This document shows positions 56,879 to 64,000 of a DNA stretch of 64,000 bases, piece by piece. Numbering within the stretch: the first letter of the stretch is position 1; every line of letters begins with the position of its first letter. Source of the DNA: Thunnus maccoyii (taxonomy: Eukaryota; Chordata; Actinopteri; Scombriformes; Scombridae); NCBI RefSeq assembly GCF_910596095.1, contig NC_056543.1:21786542-21850541 (forward strand), in the 5' to 3' direction. The notes beneath the pieces were generated by a model. That model had not been told where the DNA came from. It saw only the letters and a program-made list of their open reading frames with translations, and ran no database searches. Both the position numbers and the translations under genes were made by a program.

Positions 56879-59800
56879 TTAGAGAGTTTTACGTTTTGAT
56901 CCTGTTACAATCGGTCGAGCGAATTCCACAAAATCATCTATAAGGACTGGCCATGCTCCTGAGAAATAAACACCAAGAAATCATTAGTATCACGGTGATT
57001 TAAATTCCATATTCACTGCATTAACCTGAAAGCAAATGGATCAATGCTAAATCAGAAGGAATTTTACAACTCACCTTCCTCATCGTAGTTTGACATGTCG
57101 TCTGCAATCATGTTACCAAAGTCCAACAATAGGTTCCACGTGTCTTTTGGGATGGATCGTTTATGGTGTTCCTGAAATAGACAAGTGCTGGTGAACATAA
57201 AAGTACAGTATATACATGATTTCACACATCTTGGTTTCAAATTTACTCATATCTATAACCGAGATGTGTTGACAGTTTTTGCCATAACACGACAGTTAAT
57301 CACTGATGATGCCAGCATGTGTTCTGGAGGTCTGAGAATGTGCAGGTTTTCATTCCAAACAAACGCCACCTGGTTTCACTCACTGCCCCCCCAGAGAGGT
57401 GTTATGAAAGCCAGCACACCTTTTTCCATCCTTGGCACAAGTTCCACATCTCCGGGCCACATGGATTTCAATGAGGGATGCACCATTACAACGTTTTGTC
57501 TTCTGATATAGATTCTAATACCTCAACTCATGATATCTGGGATTATGGAGTACCGATCCGATATCAGTGCTTTCTTTTTTCCCCCAAATTTAAAACCTGT
57601 ACAGCTTACTGTGTGGAACTCATTGGTGTCATTTTATGGATCTGCCCAAAAAACCCAGCGAGTCAGTGAATATAAAAGCAAAAACACAGAAATTTTCATA
57701 CTGACATTGACAAAGAAACTTTGTGCTTAATGTGGATCGGTCGCGTCATGGTGGATTCCCAGACAGTGTTGGTGTGATACCAATCTGACATATTTGATCG
57801 GCGCTTCCCTAATTTCACTTTTTTGACTCACCAAAAGGAATCTATTCCAAAGATCAAGGAACTTAAATCGTCCTGACAGAACCAGGTTCCAGTAGGCTAC
57901 AGCCATCTCCAAGTCTGCAAAGACAAAAAAAACACAACACATAAACCCCTTTCAGAAATGTCCCCCTTTACTTTAATCTCACTGCACTTTAACATGTTGG
58001 TCTCATGTCGGAATAAGCACCCTGGTCACTTTTACAAAACAGTCAGGACAGCAATCTTACTAGGTCAGACATGTGCCGCAGCACAAGGTGACACGTGCAC
58101 AGTGAGAGGAGTGCACACGTCACGTCCTTTCGCCTCCTAACATCACTGTAATAAATGAATTGGTTTAATAAACTAGGAAACACTGTGAAAGGCAATTTTA
58201 AGGTGTTAAGGAGATCAATCTTCTCATATCTGATCAATAGGAGAGTGGAAACGTCCTGTCATCCAATGATTGTGCATGACGGACTTATAAAACAGGCAGC
58301 AGAATTTGCTCTCCAATAACATTTAATGATGACATTGACAGTAGTGGTGTTAGTGGATTCACTGTGAGGAGCAGTGCCGAGTTCCTCACGCTCACGATGG
58401 TCGTCAATTAAGGCTTCAACAGCAAAAGAAGTTTTAAATCTATCAGTGATACCTTGCTTTGTAACTACATTTTTAACTCACTGTGCTCTCTTTCTCTCTG
58501 CACCCTCTCGTGCACCAGGTGCCAAATATCTTACGAGCATTTTCTCTCTCCGTAAATATCCTGTCACGGCTCAGTGAAGCCTTAATGAACATTAACTAAA
58601 AGTCACCAATGTCTGAATGACATAAAGACATCACTTTACCAACTTGATGAAGCCAGAAATGTAACGTATTCCATGTCTGAAAAGTGCTTTGCGTTCAACT
58701 GTTTGCAATTTAGTGATATCATTCTGCAAATTCATCTGACTGTCACTCTTCTTACCTAAACCCTTCTGTCCAGGATTTTTGGCAAAGTTAAAGGTGAACT
58801 GGTAGAAGTCCTTGAACTTCCCGCTATCTTTGAGCTCCTGCTCTAGTCTTGGCAAAAGGGCCTTCAGTTTCTCTGGGCTGTCGCACCTACAAAGAGAGAC
58901 AATTTCAGCAAAAATGTAAACAAACAAACTGTAAATGATCACACACAGACACCTCGGACAGTTAGTACATGATAGTGTTGATGCTGATGATAAATAACCC
59001 TCAAAACACACTGCGGCTCCTCCATTGAGACATTCCACGAAGACACAGAATACTCAAGCTGTGGTTGAGAGGGTCTATAAATAGAAAACCTTCCCTCCCC
59101 GGGGCTGCACTAAGAGAACCACCATGCGAAGATACTTCAGGCACAGTGTTTATGTCCCACTTCTGAGTGTGTCTGTTGATGTCGACACTCACCCCAGCTC
59201 TGTCATTCCATCCAGAAACTCCTTCTTGGTGAACTCGCACTGAGTGGCGGCACGAAACTTCCACGCAACGACCAGCACGGTGATGCTGGCTGGATCCAGC
59301 GAGAGGTCATCACAAAACTGCTGGATCCCATCAATACCGATCTTATTCTCATCCTGAGGATCTATCAGAAGGGAAAAAAAACACACTTTCTGCAAACAAG
59401 TGGTGTCTATAAGTTTTTAGGAATACAGTCCTTTTTGGAACAAATCTACCCCAGTACATATTTAAGTTACAGAGTAAAACACTTACCTTTATAGCGATTG
59501 TAGAGCTGCTCTAGCTTTTTCCGGTCAACTGAAGTTTTCATGGATTCCTTACAGTAGAGTTCTGGGTTCTGAAAGTAGTTGTCGGTGGCCACTTCTAGTT
59601 TCCAGTCATTCTGTGTGAGGCAGTACACAGCTGTCTTCTCCCCAGCCTGTGTGAAGGACATGAACTGCCGTACCTTATCCCTCTGCGAAGACTTCAGCTT
59701 ATGCTGCGCAAGTACAGGACAGGGGGAGTCAGGCACGGGTGTGACCAGACCAGAGAGTACAGACAACAACACGCAAACACAAAGCGAGACACAGAGAAGC

Positions 59801-61422
59801 ACACACAGCGAGATACACACATCTACAGGCATTCAGGCAACGGAGAAGAGGACGAGAAAGACTGGGAGACACCCAGAGACACTCAGACACATGTTTCAAA
59901 AGGTTAGTCTGTCACACCGACAAACACACATCATAGGAGGTGAGCCAAGAAGCTGGCGTGGTGATTATGTCCTGTCCAAAGGCAACATGGGCTTTTCTGA
60001 AGGGGGATGTTGTGGATTCTCAAAGCACATGATGTACCCCGGAGGGCCCCTCAGATAACTACAGTCATAGATGTAACATGAGTAGGGAAATGGGATGCCA
60101 GCACCAGGACCTAGAGGTGCAGCAAGTCTGGAGTGTAACACAAGCACCCTGTCAGGAATAGTTGGCAATATTTTTTTTAAAAAATAAAAAATTGACTGAT
60201 ACAATATTGAATACCTCAGTAGTAATGTTTTATATTATAGGGAATGGAAATTAATACTTTCATAAGATTAGTTAACACAAACCTTTTTTAAAAAAAAAAA
60301 ATCAGTTTGAAGCAGAAGCAGTGTACATTTCACTCAGCTAGAACCAAACAAGTATGCTCTGAATACTGTATCATTAAATTGGCTTTACTATAGTATCTGG
60401 TCTCTTAACACTATTATTGATATTAGAGCTGAAATGATTACTCGATAACCCAGTTGGTCGTTTGCCAGAGAAGTCTGATAATCAACTGACTGTCCAAGTC
60501 ATTTTTAAAGCAAACATGCAAACTGTCTCCACTGACTGACTCCAGCTGCTCAAATGGTGATTTTCATGGTCTTCTATGATGGTAAACTGAATATCTTTGA
60601 CTTTTTGACTGTTGGTTGGACAGACAAACAATTAGAAGACGTCGTCTTTAGCTCTGGGAAACTTCTGATATATTTTGATCAAAGATGAATCAAGTGAATA
60701 ACCAGTAGATTAATGAGAATTAAACTAACCGTTAGTTATTATTATTCTGAAATAACCCTCTGCTCTGACTGCCCCTGCAGAGAAACCACCATGCCATCTC
60801 CTCACACCAGCTATCTGAGCACTTGCACTTCACTGAGCAGCAGCATTTCCTGAAACAGGAGACTATTAACTCTGTGAGTTCACCAACCTGCAAGAGACTT
60901 CAAAAACCGGTGCGATTACAACCACACGAAGTCAAACGTGTGCACTGGCTACGGTCCACACAGAGCAGATTATTGTGCGTCCAGATGGGTAACGTTAGGT
61001 TAGCATTGTCTACATACCACCAGCTAACGCTAGTAACTTCTGCTGGCTAACGATAGCTAAATTAGCCAGAATGTCTCACTGACATTAACAAAGGGGATAA
61101 TATCACGGGAACAGACTGTCAGTATGGGTATAAGTGTGTCAGGATTTCACTCAGTGTCTGTCTTTGAGGTTCAACGGCTGACCTACTCACAGCCGAAGTT
61201 ACCATACTGCCAAAAAGGGACATGTAACTAGCTAGCTAGCTGCTCTCAAAATATCAACTGACCTTCCCTGAAACAGCAGCGAACACCAGTAACTGATCGC
61301 TGCAAGCTTGCCAAAACGCGACACAGCACTAACTTTTAATAATGCGACAATAGGCATAAATGTAAGCCGCCACGGCACCAAAACCAGTGCCTGGGTTTGT
61401 GTTTATTTTGGTTACCTACCAT
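56879..61422 (-). CDS. dcun1d2: DCN1-like protein 2, cullin neddylation co-E3
   Basis: Scaffold that joins UBC12/UBE2M-NEDD8 to cullin-RBX and promotes cullin neddylation. Exons in coding order: 61420-61422 (the ATG alone), 59487-59703, 59193-59361, 58756-58886, 57832-57914, 57075-57171, 56879-56958; phases agree and give 259 aa, the same as human DCUN1D2. The UBA-like region is about residues 8-45 ([20 protein letters not shown]). The PONY domain is about 60-250. The three cullin-binding residues of the DAD patch are present at D211, A235 and D241. His at position 2 and the C-terminus [13 protein letters not shown] favour DCUN1D2 over DCUN1D1. An exon coding only for the initiator Met is typical of this family. 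The divergent CpG-rich sequence at 61290-61500 is the likely promoter. Confidence 0.95.
57474..57810. mobile_element. hAT-like MITE (AGGGATGCACC family)
   Basis: Left end AGGGATGCACCATTACAACG; right end GATCGGCGCTTCCCT is the diverged inverse. Flanks share ATTTCA. The interior has 'gagtaccgatccgatatcag', typical of this fish family. It lies in DCUN1D2 intron 5. Confidence 0.65.
60422..60739. repeat. Degenerate hAT-like MITE in DCUN1D2 intron 1
   Basis: It begins TTAGAGCTGAAATGATTACTC and contains 'gactgttggttggacagaca', matching in reverse orientation the family seen at 51315-51612. The right terminus is poorly preserved. Confidence 0.55.
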
Positions 61423-61729
61423 TTTCACACCCGCTGTTTGACCAGTTTGGTAGCCCGACTGCCGCTCATTGTGCGCCTGCGCGGAAGTAGTCGGCCAGAA
61501 AGATAAAGGTTTGCAATTTGCAGTCGCTACTACTTTTCCCCCCACTTTTATGTCCTAAAATTAGTCATTGTGTATGTGTGTGAGAGAAAGCGACAGCAAC
61601 GAAGTCTTACATGACTTTGTTATGACATGTAAACCACAGAAAATAGCTGTTAATGAACAGAACTGCAACCTTCACCTCTAAACACACAGTCTGATAAACA
61701 CTCACATACTATTGCCAACACAATACACA

Positions 61730-61761
61730 GACACACACACACACACACACACACGCGCGCG
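61730..61761. repeat. (AC)n(GC)n microsatellite
   Basis: About twelve AC units pass directly into CGCGCGC, an alternating purine-pyrimidine run that could form Z-DNA. It lies about 310 bp upstream of the DCUN1D2 start codon. Confidence 0.9.
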
Positions 61762-61830
61762 CTCGCACAAACCATAAAACAGTGCATCTGTTGTAATTCG
61801 TCACTCCCCCACTACACGTCACACATTGTC

Positions 61831-61839
61831 ATAATAATA

Positions 61840-61899
<60 letters not shown>
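61831..61899. repeat. (AAT)n microsatellite, about 69 bp
   Basis: About 23 ATA/TAA units with a single interruption (TAG). Confidence 0.95.
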
Positions 61900-61996
61900 T
61901 GAAGGTTGACATTACATTTCATTCATTTCGCTAATGCAATTTGTTTGGGAATGTGAACCACAACAGCACAATATTACACAATAAAGACTTGAAGAA

Positions 61997-62624
61997 TTAA
62001 AGGAAAGGTTCACAGTTTTTCAAGTGTGTCTTCAAACAACAGTCAGGTGTCCATATAAACACTGAATCATTCCTCCTGTTCATACTGGCTATTAAAAGAT
62101 CCCCTTCAAATGTGCTTTCAATGTAAGTGAAGGAGGCCAAAATCCACAGTGTGTCCACACAGTCACTTTAGGTAAAAATGCATTTAAAAGTTTATCTGAA
62201 TCTTATATGAGACCTCAGCAGTCTGAGTTAGTCTTATCAAGTAGATATCTGCCACATTTACAGTCTTTTTAGCATAAAATTGCCTCTTTGTGTTTCCTCG
62301 GACAGTGTTTCCCTGTTGAGCTGCGGTGGAAGTAAAGTAACAAAAAGAAGGACTTTGGCACTAAAAAGACTGTAATGTTGAAATATATCTACTTGATTTG
62401 ACTCATTCGAACAGCTGAAGCTTCACATTAGCTTCAGATAAACTTTTAAATACATCTTTGCAGAAGGAGGCTTGTGGATTTTGTCCCCCATCACTTGCAT
62501 TGTAAGTGTGTTACGATGGCTGGTATGAACATCAGGAATGATTATGGCATGAAAAACTTATTTCATTTGGGCACCTGACTGTTGTTTTAAGACAAACTTG
62601 AAAAACTGTGAACTTGTCTTTTAA
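61997..62624. mobile_element. TTAA-ended foldback element, 628 bp
   Basis: The left arm starts TTAAAGGAAAGGTTCACAGT; the right arm ends with the inverse 'actgtgaacttgtcttttaa'. Inner pairs such as 'cctgactgttgtttt' and 'aaacaacagtcaggtg' confirm long inverted arms. A single arm of the family is at about 28775-29030 and an interior fragment at 38590-38640. Confidence 0.78.
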
Positions 62625-64000
62625 GTACCTAATCTTGAGATCCTGCCTTGAAGTGAGTCCCTGTGTCAAATCTTGTTTCTGTTATGATTGAATAATGCGT
62701 TCAATCAAATTACCACACAGGAAACCCAGGCTAGGCAGTATTCGAGCATAGAGTGCACACATTGCAGAAAGAGTGGCAAGAACAGGGGGTTAATAGGGGC
62801 CTAGCAGCTTGGGGCCCGAGGCAGGTTAATCTGGCCATGCTAAAAGCATGTTAAGCAATATATTGCAAGTACTTAGAGGTCTTTTTTCTCTTTTAGAAAT
62901 GAGTGGCAAATAAATGCTAGCATGGGGTGTTAAGGTGAAGTCTGAAAATGTGGGGTTTCAGCCTGCAGTGGTTGATGGGCTGTGACTCAGCTGGTGTGAC
63001 GCCAGAATGTACTGTAAAAACTGTATTCACATTCAGCTCTGACATGCACAGAGACTAAGCACTTACACAATAACTATGGGTGCACCAGCTTATCACTCTG
63101 CAGTCTCTTATGCCTGTGAGCCATGTGGGCAATTTTTCCCTCACAGAGAAACCCACTCCCATCCTCCCACACATACCAGACAGCCAAGCAAGGGGATATA
63201 AAAACAGTGACAGTCAATAAATACACAATACACGCACTCAGGCTCGTCACAGACCGAATAGCCATGTGGAAGATAAAAAAGTCTAGACAAACAGATACTC
63301 TCTGCTTTCCCTTTCACATAAGACAAAGAGGAAAGACTTTCTATGCCATAAAAATTTACATGACATTCATACTATACTGTATAACTCAAAACTGACTAGA
63401 AATATATACATCTATAATTGAAGCAATTTTACTAAATGGTAGCAAAGTGGGGGGCATCTGACATCCTGATTGAAACTCTACACATTGAAATTTGTTTGAG
63501 TGGCAGATCATCTGGGCACCATGAGCAGCAACGGAGTGATCACAACTCGGCCATTGAGATTGGTCGACACAGACAAATCTGCAGAGAAAAGGAACTTTTT
63601 CAGTTCTATCAACAAGAGCAATACTTTTTGCTACACTGCAGCCTGTATAAAGACATGAGCACCAAGTTCTTTACTAAAATATATCTCAAATACCAAGAAT
63701 TTGAAACTGTCAGACCAAAACAAAATTCTGGTTCTTACCTTTGCCATTACAGTGTTTATTTATTGTTTATTTATTTATTTTTTTTTATCAATTTGTTCAA
63801 GACAATTCTTTTCCTTATAAACTATATAAAAGAGTATATTAATAAATATATGCTATGAGATATAGTTATGTATTGTGTAGTATAGTATTATGTATTTTGT
63901 GTTGTACTAGATGGCTTTTTAGCCTTTAAATGTATTAAATCAAAGAAGTCTTTAATCACATTCTGTCTCTACTATTTTGTGAACTTTGGTTGATAATTAA

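Larger units (their letters stand above)
61423..64000. other. Gene-free right end of the window
   Basis: No exon was recognised. The 140-codon open frame at 63436-63858 is AT-rich, lacks splice context and family resemblance, and ends in low-complexity Phe/Ile/Tyr. In human the next gene beyond DCUN1D2 is TMCO3; nothing like it was seen here. Confidence 0.6.

Noticed and set aside
59579-60058. Plus-strand frame of 159 codons, one of the longest in the window
   Set aside because: Its first part is antisense to DCUN1D2 exon 2 and the rest is CA-rich intron; Thr/Gln/Arg/His composition is a strand shadow.
63436-63858. Plus-strand frame of 140 codons at the right end
   Set aside because: AT-rich, ending in Phe/Ile/Tyr runs, with no recognised domain and no splice or neighbour support.

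Overview
This window is vertebrate nuclear DNA, almost certainly from a percomorph-type teleost fish. It holds long intron-rich genes with GT..AG splice sites, AT-rich introns, many (GT)n microsatellites, and numerous small nonautonomous DNA transposons (hAT-like, TTAA-ended foldback, Tc1-like) plus decayed non-LTR retrotransposons typical of fish genomes. There is no operon structure, CRISPR array or bacterial feature. All gene models below were assembled by eye from exon translations, splice sites and reading-frame phase; transcription starts and UTR ends are estimates.

Layout. (1) 1-4848: gene-free, rich in repeats, ending in a composite transposon and an 80-bp (GT)40 tract just before the first start codon. 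(2) 4849-21402, + strand: POU2F1 (Oct-1), 15 coding exons, 713 aa, with a second in-phase first exon at 11755 that implies an internal promoter. A 3' UTR of about 6.4 kb probably follows to near 27845. (3) 29648-36673, - strand, convergent with POU2F1: a CD247 (CD3 zeta) family adaptor of 129 aa that has only one intact ITAM. (4) 36674-41280: gene-free, packed with transposon relics, including a MITE nested in another MITE. (5) 41672-46302, + strand: LAMP1-like lysosomal membrane protein of 248 aa with only one LAMP domain and an intact GYQTI tail, preceded by two TFEB/CLEAR-type E-boxes. (6) 49464-53563, - strand: GRTP1 TBC-domain RabGAP, 345 aa. (7) 56879-61422, - strand: DCUN1D2, a cullin neddylation co-E3, 259 aa. 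(8) 61423-64000: no gene seen; microsatellites and a foldback element.

The gene order joins two blocks that are separate in human: POU2F1-CD247 (1q24) and LAMP1-GRTP1-DCUN1D2 (13q34), with ADPRHL1, which lies between GRTP1 and DCUN1D2 in human, not seen here. The five genes do not form one pathway. POU2F1 is a transcription factor, CD247 a lymphocyte receptor adaptor, LAMP1 and GRTP1 belong to lysosome/membrane traffic, and DCUN1D2 acts in cullin-RING ligase activation.

Most worth a second look: the single-ITAM CD247 whose last exon carries a YxxL-like motif with Phe in place of Tyr; the LAMP1 that has lost its whole first luminal domain; the alternative POU2F1 first exon and the excess of octamer motifs inside the POU2F1 gene; and the POU2F1 splice donor that lies inside a GT microsatellite.
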